NCBI RefSeq assembly: GCF_001189245.1 | Contig: NZ_LFIQ01000119.1 | Coordinates: 186,479-244,032, forward strand | DNA length: 57,554 nt | Direction of reading: 5' to 3' | From: Bradyrhizobium pachyrhizi | Lineage (GTDB): Bacteria; Pseudomonadota; Alphaproteobacteria; Rhizobiales; Xanthobacteraceae | In this document: piece by piece, positions 41,333 through 49,703 of the stretch | How the letters are laid out: the number at the start of each line of letters is the position of its first letter | Position numbering within the stretch: the stretch's first letter is position 1 | Translations under genes and position numbers: made by a program | Notes under the pieces: generated by a model | Seen by the model: only the letters and a program-made list of their open reading frames with translations | What the model was told of the DNA's origin: nothing | The model's database searches: none

Positions 41333-42838
41333 TCAAAACGTCTTTAGGCCCCGCACTTCCTTGGCGGCGACCTTGATCAGCGGCTTGACCGCCTGTTCCT
41401 CTCGGCCGAGCACGACGCCCGAGGCAAAGGCGCTGGCGCGCTCCTTCCGATGCGGGGCCTTCAGCGCCGCATCGACCGCCAGCTCGCGGTGCGCGACAAA
41501 ATCGTTGAGCGAGCCGAGCGCATCCTGGACCCGCTTCAGATGCCGGGACAGCCGCGCGAGTTGCTTGCGCTCACCCTTGCGCGAAAACAGGCTTTCGAAG
41601 AAGTCGATCGCGTATCTGAGCTTCTTGGCCCTGATGCGCAGCTTGTGCCGCTCCTCGGCCGACAGCTCGTCGAGACGCCGGCCATCCTTGCGCAGCTTCC
41701 TGATGCGGCGATGCAGCAGCGCGGCGGCGAATTCCTCGATCGGACCGCCTTCGTCCTCCGCGGCAATGGTCTGCCTTGCCTCGATCCATTGCAGCGTGTC
41801 GATCAGCATGGACCGATAGCGCCGCGAATTGACCGCGTGCCTCGCGCCGGCAAATGCGCGGTCGCGGCGACCGGAAAACTCCCGCCGGATCGCTTTGCCG
41901 CCGCGCCGGAGCAGCGCGTCATGCGATGCAGGCTCGATATCTTCCTTGACGAACACATCAAGCTCGCGCGCCGGCGCGAGCGCGTTGGTGAGCCACTTCA
42001 GCTGCGTCTTGATCTCCTCCGTCGGAGCTACGGTGAGGATCTTCGAGAACAGCGAGATCGCAGCGCGCAGCCGCCGCAACCCGACCCGCATTTGGTGAAT
42101 GCCTTCCGCCTCGCCCTCGCGGACCGCGTCGGCATTCGACGAGAAGTGACGAAGCGCGCTGCGCGCGACCACCCGGAATGCCGCGCCGGCGGTAAGTCCG
42201 GCGTCGAGCACGATGCTCCCGGCGGAGACGACGACATGCTCCTCGCCATCGGCAAGTTCATAGCCGTGTTCGGCTTTCGAGCGCAGATCGAGCTCCGCCG
42301 CCGCCTTCCGCTCCAGCGCCCTGGCGACCCGGAACAGGTCGAGCGGGCGGCCGCTCTTGAGCTCGAGTTCGACCTCGTCGATTCGGCGCGAACGGTGCCC
42401 GGCCGTGGTGTAGCCGCGATCGATCGCGAGTTCGATCTCGCTGCGTTTGGTCCGCAGCGGCACGGTGATACGCCGCACCGACGTTTCGAACACCGGCTTC
42501 AGCTTGCGACGCAGCCTGCCAGACGCGAGCTTTTCGAGCGGCGTACCTTCAGCCTTGTCGAGGTCGAGGTTTCCGTCCGCCAGGTCAGTCTCCCATTCGC
42601 CCCGTTCAAACTGCGGACCCGCTCCCGACTTGATAGTCTGAACATAGTTGCCGCCATCGCGCCGCACGCGCAGCGTCAGTCCGTGCCGCTTGAGCTTGTG
42701 CTTCGCCGTGTCGAAATAGGTCGAGACGAGATCGCTCTCGGATGGTGCACCGCTCTTGCTGCCGGCGACCCGCGGTTTCTTCAGCCCCTTGAGCTTGCGC
42801 GCGGGAACGTGGAATTTGAGCTCCGTCTCGGCCGCCAT
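41333..42838 (-). CDS. CYTH and CHAD domain protein
   Basis: 501 residues. The CYTH domain is at the N-terminus: ETELKFHVPARKL is the ExExK-type tunnel motif (read E-L-K), followed by basic and acidic residues in LVSTYFDTAKHKLKRHGLTL, typical of triphosphate-tunnel metalloenzymes. The CHAD domain from about residue 220 has repeated His-rich helices (EGIHQMRVGLRRLRAAISLF, RIRAKKLRYAIDFFESLF) that bind polyphosphate. It is likely an inorganic triphosphatase or polyphosphate-associated protein. ATG 42838 starts the CYTH motif; the frame extends to 42934 without evidence. Confidence 0.88.
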   Translation of the reverse strand: MAAETELKFHVPARKLKGLKKPRVAGSKSGAPSESDLVSTYFDTAKHKLKRHGLTLRVRRDGGNYVQTIKSGAGPQFERGEWETDLADGNLDLDKAEGTPLEKLASGRLRRKLKPVFETSVRRITVPLRTKRSEIELAIDRGYTTAGHRSRRIDEVELELKSGRPLDLFRVARALERKAAAELDLRSKAEHGYELADGEEHVVVSAGSIVLDAGLTAGAAFRVVARSALRHFSSNADAVREGEAEGIHQMRVGLRRLRAAISLFSKILTVAPTEEIKTQLKWLTNALAPARELDVFVKEDIEPASHDALLRRGGKAIRREFSGRRDRAFAGARHAVNSRRYRSMLIDTLQWIEARQTIAAEDEGGPIEEFAAALLHRRIRKLRKDGRRLDELSAEERHKLRIRAKKLRYAIDFFESLFSRKGERKQLARLSRHLKRVQDALGSLNDFVAHRELAVDAALKAPHRKERASAFASGVVLGREEQAVKPLIKVAAKEVRGLKTF

Positions 42839-42930
42839 CGTCGCTCCATGCCTGGGGCACCAAGCAGACGTCCGCCGTGACGAAGTCAGCGACGGACGTT
42901 CATGCTCACACAAGATCGCCTGAGTTGGCG

Positions 42931-43188
42931 TCAATCGTCGTCGTTATGGATGACGGTCTTGCTGCGATTGCCGAATTCGTCCCGCTTCTTGATGACCGTG
43001 GTCCGGTCATGGCGCGGCTCACGCTCCCTGATCACGGTGGTGCGATCACGATCGCGGTCGCGATACTCGGGCGCCCGACCAACGGTCACGCCCGCGCCGA
43101 CGGGACCTGCGCGGACACCGATATCATCGGCGAACACAGGCGATGCGATCGCGGTCACCATGGCCGCGGCTAGCAGATACGTCCTCAT
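42931..43188 (-). CDS. Small exported protein (85 aa)
   Basis: 85 residues. The signal peptide MRTYLLAAAMVTAIASPVFA has a likely cleavage after VFA. The mature part is very rich in Arg and Asp, with YRDRDRDRTTVIREREPRHD and a second TTVIKKRDE copy. This is an imperfect repeat, and the product resembles small exported rhizobial proteins of unknown role. ATG 43188 follows GGAGGAGGAG. It faces the palindromic GGAAC-type promoter at 43223, so stress-regulated expression is likely. Confidence 0.7.
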   Translation of the reverse strand: MRTYLLAAAMVTAIASPVFADDIGVRAGPVGAGVTVGRAPEYRDRDRDRTTVIREREPRHDRTTVIKKRDEFGNRSKTVIHNDDD

Positions 43189-43222
43189 GCCGTCTCTCCT
43201 CCTCCAGTTGCGATGTGAAGAA

Positions 43223-43249
43223 GGAACGTCGAGTGCGACACACCGTTCC
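43223..43249. promoter_or_regulatory. Two-way EcfG-type promoter
   Basis: GGAAC-N16-CGTT can be read on the plus strand (GGAAC 43223-43227, CGTT 43244-43247). Because the ends are GGAACG and CGTTCC, the same pattern reads on the minus strand (GGAAC 43245-43249, CGTT 43225-43228). It stands between the exported protein gene (start 43188) and the small gene at 43386. It would place both under the general stress sigma factor. Confidence 0.55.
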
Positions 43250-43385
43250 TGTATCGACCGTGTTGCAGACATCGCGCGGGGAACTCGCTGAACAAGCATT
43301 CATCTGTGTGGCGAAATACCCATGTTCCACGCGTTGAATAGCCTGAATTGATGTCCCACGTCCTTAACTAATAGGAGGACGTTCC

Positions 43386-43562
43386 ATGAAACAGTCACAG
43401 CACTTCCGCGACAATGCGGAGAACTGCGCGCAGCTTGCCGAGCGTGCCGACGACGCGCCGACCTACAATCGCTTCAAGCGAATGGAAGCGGCCTGGCGCG
43501 CGCTGGCAAAGGAACAGGACTGGCTCGACGGCGAGACTTCGCCATCGGAAAATGCAGCCTAG
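43386..43562 (+). CDS. Small hypothetical protein (58 aa)
   Basis: 58 residues, starting MKQSQHFRDNAENCAQLAER and ending DWLDGETSPSENAA. AEN-C-LAERADDAPTYNRF-KRMEAAWRALAKEQDW is the form of a family of very short rhizobial helical proteins with unknown function. ATG 43386 follows AGGAGG. It lies 139 bp from the EcfG-type site at 43223. The 55-residue protein at 41154 has a similar AEEC segment. Confidence 0.65.
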   Translation: MKQSQHFRDNAENCAQLAERADDAPTYNRFKRMEAAWRALAKEQDWLDGETSPSENAA

Positions 43563-43610
43563 ATCCAGCCCGGCCGTGGCGGCAAATGCGACGTCGCCAC
43601 GGCTCGCGGC

Positions 43611-44483
43611 CTATTCGGCGCTGCGTTGCCGCTGCCAGCGCAACAGATAGGCCTGCAGCCGCCAGATGATCGCCGACAGCACCACACCGACCAGCATCAG
43701 CACCACGACAGCAACCATCATGCCCGAGGCCTCGCCGCGCGCCTCCGATTCGATGATGAGACGGCCGATGCCGCGCTCGGCGCCTATGAACTCGCCGACG
43801 ATCACGCCGATCAGCGCGAAGGAGATCGCAGGCGTCAGCGAAGCGAACACCCAGGCCATGGTCGAGGGGATCACCACCGTCCGGGTGATCTGCCATTCGC
43901 TGGCGCCAAGCAGCCGCGCGGCATTGGTAAAGCCCTCGTCGATCGAGCGCGCGCCCTCGAAAGTGTTGAAGAACACCAGGAACACGACGACGATCCACGA
44001 CGTCACGATCTTCGACATGTCGCCGATCCCGAACGCCAGCACGATGATCGGCGCCAGCGCGATCCGTGGGATCGAATTCACCGCAGTGATGAAGGGCTGA
44101 AAGATCGCGCTCAGCCGATCGGATCGTCCCAGGATCAGCCCGGCGACGAAGCCGCTGACCACGCCGGTAACGAAGCCGAAGAAGGTATTCTTCAGGGTGA
44201 TGGCGGTCGCGGCCCAGAGGTTGTTCTCGTTGCGCGCCAGGCACTTTCCGAAGTCGCCGTTGAACCAGCTGTTGAAGGCGCCGAGCTTCGAGGTCAGGCA
44301 GCTCTGGATCAGGAAGTTGTCGAAGATCATCGACGGCTTCGAGATGAAGTAGGGATCGAGCAGGTCGGGCACCAGCCAGGGCAGCTTGGTGCGGAGGTCG
44401 TAGCCCCATTGCCAGACCGACAGCACGACGGCGCAGATCAGGACCTGCCAGCCGACCGTGCCGAGCGTGCCGTATCTCTTCAT
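43611..44483 (-). CDS. ABC transporter permease (nitrate/sulfonate/taurine family)
   Basis: 290 residues, about six membrane helices. The EAA loop, NAARLLGASEWQITRTVVIPST, contacts the ATPase. The N-terminus has a longer periplasmic stretch (DLLDPYFISKPSMIFDNFL and SCLTSKLGAFNSWFNGDFGK) than usual. It is the last gene of the operon, starting at ATG 44483 and overlapping the ATPase stop (ATGA). The substrate is the same unknown compound as for the whole operon. Confidence 0.85.
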   Translation of the reverse strand: MKRYGTLGTVGWQVLICAVVLSVWQWGYDLRTKLPWLVPDLLDPYFISKPSMIFDNFLIQSCLTSKLGAFNSWFNGDFGKCLARNENNLWAATAITLKNTFFGFVTGVVSGFVAGLILGRSDRLSAIFQPFITAVNSIPRIALAPIIVLAFGIGDMSKIVTSWIVVVFLVFFNTFEGARSIDEGFTNAARLLGASEWQITRTVVIPSTMAWVFASLTPAISFALIGVIVGEFIGAERGIGRLIIESEARGEASGMMVAVVVLMLVGVVLSAIIWRLQAYLLRWQRQRSAE

Positions 44484-45313
44484 GCGCTGCGGCCCTTGAC
44501 GAATTCCTCGCCCAGCGAATGCCAGATGTGCTGGAACAGCTCGGCATAATGCGGGGTCTCTCGCACCTTCACCGCATCGCGCGGCCGCGCGAAGTCGACC
44601 TCGAACATGTCCTTGATCCGGCCCGGCCGCGCCGAGAACAGGATGATGCGGTCGGCCAATGTCAGCGCCTCGCCGAGATCGTGGGTCACGAACAGCACGG
44701 TCTGCTGCTCGCGTTCCCAGATCCGGAGCAGCACCTCGTGCATGTCGATCTTGGTGTGGGTATCGAGCGCGCCGAACGGCTCGTCCATCAACAAGATCTG
44801 CGGCTCGACGATCAGCGTCCGCATCAGCGCCGCGCGCTGGCGCATGCCGCCCGACAGCGCCGACGGATAGGCGTTCTCGAATCCCTTCAGGCCCGCCTGC
44901 GCGACGCATTCGGCGATGCGCTCCTTCCGTTCGTGAGCCGGCACGCCTGATAGCTCCAGCCCGTAGCCGATATTATCGCCGACGGTCCGCCATGGAAACA
45001 GCGTGTCGCGCTGGAACACATAGCCGACATTGGGCGTCGCCTTGCCGGCGGCGACGCGCTTGCCGTCGATCAGGATCTCGCCACCGGTCGGGCGGATCAG
45101 CGAGGCGATCATGTTGAGCACGGTGCTCTTGCCGGAGCCCGACGGCCCGAGCAGCGCGACGAACTCGCCGCGGCGGACGTCGAAGGTCACGTCGCGCACG
45201 GCCTCGATCGTGGTTTTGGCGAGCTGGAACGACTTGCTCAGGCCCTTGACCTCGACGCGGCGATCGGCCGAGGCGCGCGGCGATACGGTTGCGCTTGTCT
45301 CGAGCGCGCTCAA
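44480..45313 (-). CDS. ABC transporter ATP-binding protein (SsuB/TauB-like)
   Basis: 277 residues. Walker A LLGPSGSGKSTVLN, Q-loop VFQRDTLFPWRTVGDN, signature LSGGMRQRAALMRTL, Walker B ILLMDEPFGALD and the switch His in FVTHDLGEAL are all intact. The FPWRTV Q-loop is typical of the nitrate/taurine/aliphatic sulfonate family. The start is TTG 45313, overlapping the stop of the substrate-binding gene (TTGA), with AAAGG upstream. It is translationally coupled on both sides. Confidence 0.9.
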   Translation of the reverse strand: MSALETSATVSPRASADRRVEVKGLSKSFQLAKTTIEAVRDVTFDVRRGEFVALLGPSGSGKSTVLNMIASLIRPTGGEILIDGKRVAAGKATPNVGYVFQRDTLFPWRTVGDNIGYGLELSGVPAHERKERIAECVAQAGLKGFENAYPSALSGGMRQRAALMRTLIVEPQILLMDEPFGALDTHTKIDMHEVLLRIWEREQQTVLFVTHDLGEALTLADRIILFSARPGRIKDMFEVDFARPRDAVKVRETPHYAELFQHIWHSLGEEFVKGRSA

Positions 45314-46371
45314 CCCGGATAGGCCTTTCGCGCCGCTTCGATGAGGTTCGAGTTGACCACGTCGGCGATCTTGAGCGGCTTGATGCCGGTCATCTCGCGG
45401 AACCAGACCTTCTCGCCGCGCGCGAAGCTTGCGGCGTCGATCGAGCCCTCATAATCCGCGACCTTCTGGATCGACGTGATCTCCAGCAGATTGGCCTCGC
45501 GCGAGGTGCTGCCGACATAGGGCTCGATGGCCTCATAGACCTCGGTCGGCTTGTGGGTCTTGATCCATTGCGAGGCGCGCCACAGCGCGGTGACGTAGGC
45601 CTGCATCTTGGCCGGATCCTTGTCGATGGTGGCCTGCAGCGTGAAATGCGCGGTCACCGGCACCTTGCCGCCGATGTGCTTGTTCCAGATCGCTTCATCG
45701 GTGCCGTCGAACAACAATTCGCCCCAGCCCTGCTGCTGCGCCTCGTTCAACAGCGACAGCGAGCTGACGAGAATATCGACCTGTTTCGACTTCAGCGATC
45801 CCAGCATGGTGTCGACATTGCCGGTGCCGATCCAGGTCACCTTGTCGTCGAGCCCCATGGTTTCCATGTAGTATGACGACCAGACATGGTTGGTGCCGCC
45901 GAGCGAGGAAACCGAGACGATCGGCTTGCGGCCGTCGGGCCGCTTCCATTGCGTGAAGGCCTCCAGCGAGTTGATGCCCTGGTCCTTCAGGTCCTTGCGG
46001 ATAATGAACATCACCGAGTTCGATCGCGTGTCGACCGGCAACAGCACGCGCGCGGCGCGGCCGTGATTGGTCAGTTGCATCGGATGGGTGACGTCGCCGA
46101 TACCGATATCGCCCTGCGACGAGGCGATGATCTCGCGGGTCTTCACGCCGCTGCCGCCCTGCACCAGCTTGCAGTCGAGCCCGGCCTCCTTGAAGTAGCC
46201 GATACGGTCGGCGACGAACTGCGTCTGATAGACCGGCACCGCGACCGGATAGATTGCGCGACCCGCGGCCGCCTGCGCCCATGCACGGCCACCCGCCAGC
46301 GCGGCGCCACCGGCGGCGATCACCGTCAGCGCCGATCGCCTTGAAATGTGGGGCATGGTGGGGCGCGCCAT
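45310..46371 (-). CDS. ABC transporter substrate-binding protein (NMT1/SsuA type)
   Basis: 353 residues. A twin-arginine signal is visible: HISRRSALTVIAAGGAALAGGRAWA, with RR and an AWA cleavage. GYFKEAGLDCKLVQGGSGVK and GDIGIGDVTHPMQL are the hinge and ligand loop of the NMT1/THI5-like group. It should capture an organic solute in the periplasm. ATG 46371 is preferred over the GTG at 46374; both overlap the leuB-like stop. The tight link to leuCDB-like genes suggests the ligand is a precursor of their substrate. Confidence 0.88.
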   Translation of the reverse strand: MARPTMPHISRRSALTVIAAGGAALAGGRAWAQAAAGRAIYPVAVPVYQTQFVADRIGYFKEAGLDCKLVQGGSGVKTREIIASSQGDIGIGDVTHPMQLTNHGRAARVLLPVDTRSNSVMFIIRKDLKDQGINSLEAFTQWKRPDGRKPIVSVSSLGGTNHVWSSYYMETMGLDDKVTWIGTGNVDTMLGSLKSKQVDILVSSLSLLNEAQQQGWGELLFDGTDEAIWNKHIGGKVPVTAHFTLQATIDKDPAKMQAYVTALWRASQWIKTHKPTEVYEAIEPYVGSTSREANLLEITSIQKVADYEGSIDAASFARGEKVWFREMTGIKPLKIADVVNSNLIEAARKAYPG

Positions 46372-47504
46372 CACGCGTGCTCCTTGGCCGAGATCTTGTC
46401 GAGCGCGCCGAGCACCGCATCGCCCATCTGGACAGTCGACAGCTTTTTCGCCCCGGCCTCGGCGATATCGGCCGTGCGCGCGCCGGAGGCCAGCGCGGTC
46501 TGCACCGCCTTCTCGAGCAGGTCCGCATCCTCGGGCCGGTTCAGCGTCAGGCGCAGCAGCATTGCGACGCTGAGGATCGAGCCGAGCGGATTGGCGATGC
46601 CCTTGCCCGCGATATCGGGCGCGCTGCCATGCACCGGCTCATACAGCGCCTTGCGCCGGCCGAAGCGATCGACCGGGCCGAGCGAGGCCGACGGCAGCAT
46701 GCCGAGCGAGCCCGAAGCCATCGCCGCGCAGTCGGACAGGATGTCGCCGAAGATGTTGCCGGTCACCATGACGTCGAACTGCCGCGGCTCGCGCACGATC
46801 TGCATTGCGGCGTTGTCGACATAGAGATGGGCCAGCTCGACGTCGGAGAACTCCTCCTTGTGCAGCTTGATCACCTCCTCGCGCCAGACCACGCTGGTCT
46901 CCAGCACATTGGCCTTGTCGACCGAGCAGACCTTGTTGCGCCGGGTCCGCGCCAGCTCGAAGGCCGAGCGCGCGACGCGGCGGATCTGGTTCGTGGTGTA
47001 TTGCTCGGTGTTGAAGCCGCGGCGCTGGCCGTCGGGCAGCGTCTCGATGCCGCGCGGCTCGCCGAAATAGATGCCGCTCGTCAGTTCGCGGATGATGACG
47101 AAATCGACGCCGTCGAGCACCTCGGCCTTGAGCGGCGCGGAGGCCGACAGTGCCGGGCTCGCCACGATCGGCCGCAGATTGGCATAGAGATCGTATTTGC
47201 TGCGCAGGCCCAGCAGACTGCCGGCCTTGCGTGCCGCGGCCGGCACTTCGGTCGTCTCCGGCCCGCCGGTCGCGCCCCACAGGATGGCGTCGGCCTCGTC
47301 CATCGCCTCCGCGGTATCCTCGGGCAGCACCTTGCCGGTCGCCAGATACGGGATCAGGCCGTATTGCGCCTCGCGCAAAGTCATCGGCACGTTACGTTTC
47401 GCCGCGAACCAGTCGAGCACGCGGCGCGACTGCGCGGTGACCTCCGGGCCGATGCCCTCGCCGCCGACGACGGCGACCTTGACCATGTTGGATTGCGTGC
47501 TCAT
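46371..47504 (-). CDS. 3-isopropylmalate dehydrogenase-like beta-decarboxylating dehydrogenase
   Basis: 377 residues. VAVVGGEGIGPEVTAQSRRV, RELTSGIYFGEPRGIETL, VDKANVLETSVVWREEV and VTGNIFGDILSDCAAMASGSLG are the family's NAD, substrate and Mg regions. SKYDLYANLRP gives the catalytic arginines. The segment before it reads AARKAGSLLGLR, where true LeuB has Glu-x-Gly-Leu-Leu-x-Leu-Arg. The Glu that touches the isopropyl group is absent, so the substrate is probably not 3-isopropylmalate. ATG 47504 overlaps the leuD-like stop. Likely an oxidative decarboxylase for a different 3-substituted malate. Confidence 0.82.
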   Translation of the reverse strand: MSTQSNMVKVAVVGGEGIGPEVTAQSRRVLDWFAAKRNVPMTLREAQYGLIPYLATGKVLPEDTAEAMDEADAILWGATGGPETTEVPAAARKAGSLLGLRSKYDLYANLRPIVASPALSASAPLKAEVLDGVDFVIIRELTSGIYFGEPRGIETLPDGQRRGFNTEQYTTNQIRRVARSAFELARTRRNKVCSVDKANVLETSVVWREEVIKLHKEEFSDVELAHLYVDNAAMQIVREPRQFDVMVTGNIFGDILSDCAAMASGSLGMLPSASLGPVDRFGRRKALYEPVHGSAPDIAGKGIANPLGSILSVAMLLRLTLNRPEDADLLEKAVQTALASGARTADIAEAGAKKLSTVQMGDAVLGALDKISAKEHA

Positions 47505-48151
47505 GCCGGTGTCCTTGAAGCGGGTGTCCTTGTCGAATGAATCCATGGCCGCGCCGCGCGGTCGGAGACCTGGAAAGCGTGGATATCATCGTCGCGCTGC
47601 AGCGTCAGCGCCACCTCGTCGAGCCCCTTCAGCAGCCCCTCGCGCCGCCGCGGATCGATCTCGAACGAATGCCGCGCGCCCGACGGCGAGACGATGGTCT
47701 GGGCCTCGAGGTCGATCGAGACCTTACCCGCGCCCTGCGTCGCCTCGATGTCGGCGGCAAGCTGATCGACCACCGCCTTGTCTACGATGACGGGCAGGAT
47801 GCCGTTCTGGAAGCAGTTGGCGAAGAAGATGTCGCCGAAGCCGGAGCCGATGATGGCGCGGATGCCGCGCTCCTGCAGCGACCACACCGCGCCCTCGCGC
47901 GAGGAGCCGCAGCCGAAATTCGGTCCGGTCACCAGGATCTCCGCCTCGCGGTATGGCTCGCGGTTCAGGATGAACTCCGGGTTCTCCGAGCCGTCGGGCA
48001 GATAGCGCAGCGAGCCGAACGCCCATTTGCCGAGCGTGCCGCGGATCGAATTACCCACCAGCCGCTCGATGCGGATGATGACGTCGGTATCGATATTGCC
48101 GCGCATGATCGGCGCGGCGGTTGCGGTGAGCCTGTCGAACGGTTTTGGCAT
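47501..48151 (-). CDS. LeuD-like hydro-lyase small subunit
   Basis: 216 residues. PIMRGNIDTDVIIRIERL, FGCGSSREGAVWSLQERGI and IIGSGFGDIFFANCFQNGILPV define the aconitase-family swivel domain of isopropylmalate isomerase small subunits. It pairs with the LeuC-like protein, encoded three bases upstream, to dehydrate and rehydrate a hydroxy diacid. The C-terminus extends about 15 residues beyond most LeuD proteins. The stop overlaps the leuB-like start (ATGA). Confidence 0.88.
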   Translation of the reverse strand: MPKPFDRLTATAAPIMRGNIDTDVIIRIERLVGNSIRGTLGKWAFGSLRYLPDGSENPEFILNREPYREAEILVTGPNFGCGSSREGAVWSLQERGIRAIIGSGFGDIFFANCFQNGILPVIVDKAVVDQLAADIEATQGAGKVSIDLEAQTIVSPSGARHSFEIDPRRREGLLKGLDEVALTLQRDDDIHAFQVSDRAARPWIHSTRTPASRTPA

Positions 48152-48154
48152 GCT

Positions 48155-49558
48155 CTAGCGTCCCATCATCCTGACATCGGCGATCGCGCCGGCAATGGCG
48201 GATGCTGCGGCGCTCGCGGGGCTCGCCAGATGCGTCCGCGCGCGCGGCCCCTGCCGGCCGACGAAATTGCGGTTCGAGGTCGAGACCGAGCGCTGCCCGG
48301 GCGCCACCACCTCGCCATTGGCGGCAAGGCACATCGAGCAACCCGGCTCCCGCCACTCGAAGCCGGCGTCGATGAAGATCTTGTCGAGCCCTTCGGCGAC
48401 CGCCTCGCGCTTGACATTCTCCGAACCCGGCACCACCCAGGCGCGGACCCCGGCCGCGACCTTGCGGCCGCGGGCAACCTCGGCCGCGGCGCGCAGATCG
48501 CTGAGCCGGCTGTTGGTGCAGGAGCCGATGAACACCCAATCGACCGGCGTGCCGGCGATCGGCGCCCCGCCTTGCAGGCCCATATACTCCAGCGCGGTCT
48601 CGATCGCGGCGCGCCGCAAGGGATCGTCGACCGCATTCGGATCGGGAATCACGCCATCGACGCCGACGACGTGCTCGGGGCTGATGCCCCAGGTCACCTG
48701 CGGGATGATCTTCTCGACATCGATCACGACCTCGCGGTCGAACACCGCGTCGGGATCGCTCGGCAGTTCGCGCCACGCTTTCACCGCGAGATCCCACATC
48801 TCGCCTTGCGGCGCATAGGGACGGCCGCGGAGAAATTCGAACGTCTTCTCGTCCGGTGCCACCATGCCCATCTTGGCGCCGAGCTCGATCGAGAGGTTGC
48901 AGATCGTGAGCCGGCCCTCGATCGGCAGCGCGCGGATCGCACTGCCGGCATATTCGACTGCATAGCCGGTGCCGCCGGCGGCGCCGATATGGCCGATCAG
49001 CGCCAGGATCATGTCCTTGGCGGTGACGCCGAGCGGCAGCTTGCCCTCGAAGCGCGCGCGCATCGTCTTCGGGCGGCGTTGGATCAGCGCCTGCGTCGCC
49101 AGCACATGGGTGAGCTCGCTCGATCCGATGCCGAAGGCGAGCGCCCCTAAGCCGCCATGGGTGCAGGTGTGGCTGTCGCCGCAGACGATGGTCGCGCCCG
49201 GCAGGCTCAAGCCGAGTTCCGGACCGATGACGTGGACGATGCCCTGGCCGGGCTGGTCGACGTCGAACAGCGTGATGCCGCTCGCCGAGGTCTCGACCCG
49301 CAGCGCCGCCAGCAATTCCAGTCCGATCTTGCTGGTTCCGGCGCGGCCGGGCGCCGTGGACAGCGCGTGATCCGGCGTTGCAAAGGTCAGTTCGGGATTG
49401 TGGACCTTGAGGCCCCGGCTCTTCAGATCGAGCAGGCCGCGCGAACCACCGAGATCGTGCAGCAGATGGCGGTCGATATGAAGGAGGTCTGTGTCTTCGC
49501 TGAGGCGAGCAATGACATGCTGGCCCCAGATCTTCTCGAGCAAACTTCGGCCGGGCAT
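48155..49558 (-). CDS. LeuC-like hydro-lyase large subunit
   Basis: 467 residues. LLEKIWGQHVIARL is the usual start; VCGDSHTCTHGGLGALAFGI, FIGSCTNSRLSDLRAAAEV and PGCSMCLAANGEVVAPGQR provide the Fe-S cysteines, as in active LeuC. It forms the catalytic subunit with the LeuD-like protein and should isomerise a 2-substituted malate through an ene intermediate. It is the first gene of the six-gene operon and diverges from an IclR gene, with a palindrome in between. No leuA (isopropylmalate synthase) is nearby. Confidence 0.9.
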   Translation of the reverse strand: MPGRSLLEKIWGQHVIARLSEDTDLLHIDRHLLHDLGGSRGLLDLKSRGLKVHNPELTFATPDHALSTAPGRAGTSKIGLELLAALRVETSASGITLFDVDQPGQGIVHVIGPELGLSLPGATIVCGDSHTCTHGGLGALAFGIGSSELTHVLATQALIQRRPKTMRARFEGKLPLGVTAKDMILALIGHIGAAGGTGYAVEYAGSAIRALPIEGRLTICNLSIELGAKMGMVAPDEKTFEFLRGRPYAPQGEMWDLAVKAWRELPSDPDAVFDREVVIDVEKIIPQVTWGISPEHVVGVDGVIPDPNAVDDPLRRAAIETALEYMGLQGGAPIAGTPVDWVFIGSCTNSRLSDLRAAAEVARGRKVAAGVRAWVVPGSENVKREAVAEGLDKIFIDAGFEWREPGCSMCLAANGEVVAPGQRSVSTSNRNFVGRQGPRARTHLASPASAAASAIAGAIADVRMMGR

Positions 49559-49653
49559 CCGCCTTCCCCTGCTCTCTGCGTTTCCATGCGCCTTGATCTA
49601 ATTGGCGCCAATCTGGGCCAAAGTTGTCGTCAAGTGAAGCAGTTTTGCCTTAA

Positions 49654-49669
49654 CATCACATATGTGATG
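49654..49669. promoter_or_regulatory. Perfect 16-bp palindrome, IclR operator candidate
   Basis: CATCACATATGTGATG is exactly self-complementary. It lies 95 bp from the leuC-like start and 34 bp from the IclR start, so it can control both. The size is consistent with an IclR-family operator. Confidence 0.65.
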
Positions 49670-49703
49670 GAAGTGCGGTACTTGCCCCACCGAGGAGCCA
49701 GCC

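Noticed and set aside
41114..41347. 77-codon frame over the small gene at 41154
   Set aside because: The overlapping frame from 41154 has a good GGAGG site and a plausible helical product; the longer frame has neither.
46371..49558. Standard leucine biosynthesis genes leuCDB
   Set aside because: The LeuB-like specificity Glu is missing, and the set is coupled to an importer and an IclR regulator, so I do not assign the symbols leuC, leuD or leuB.
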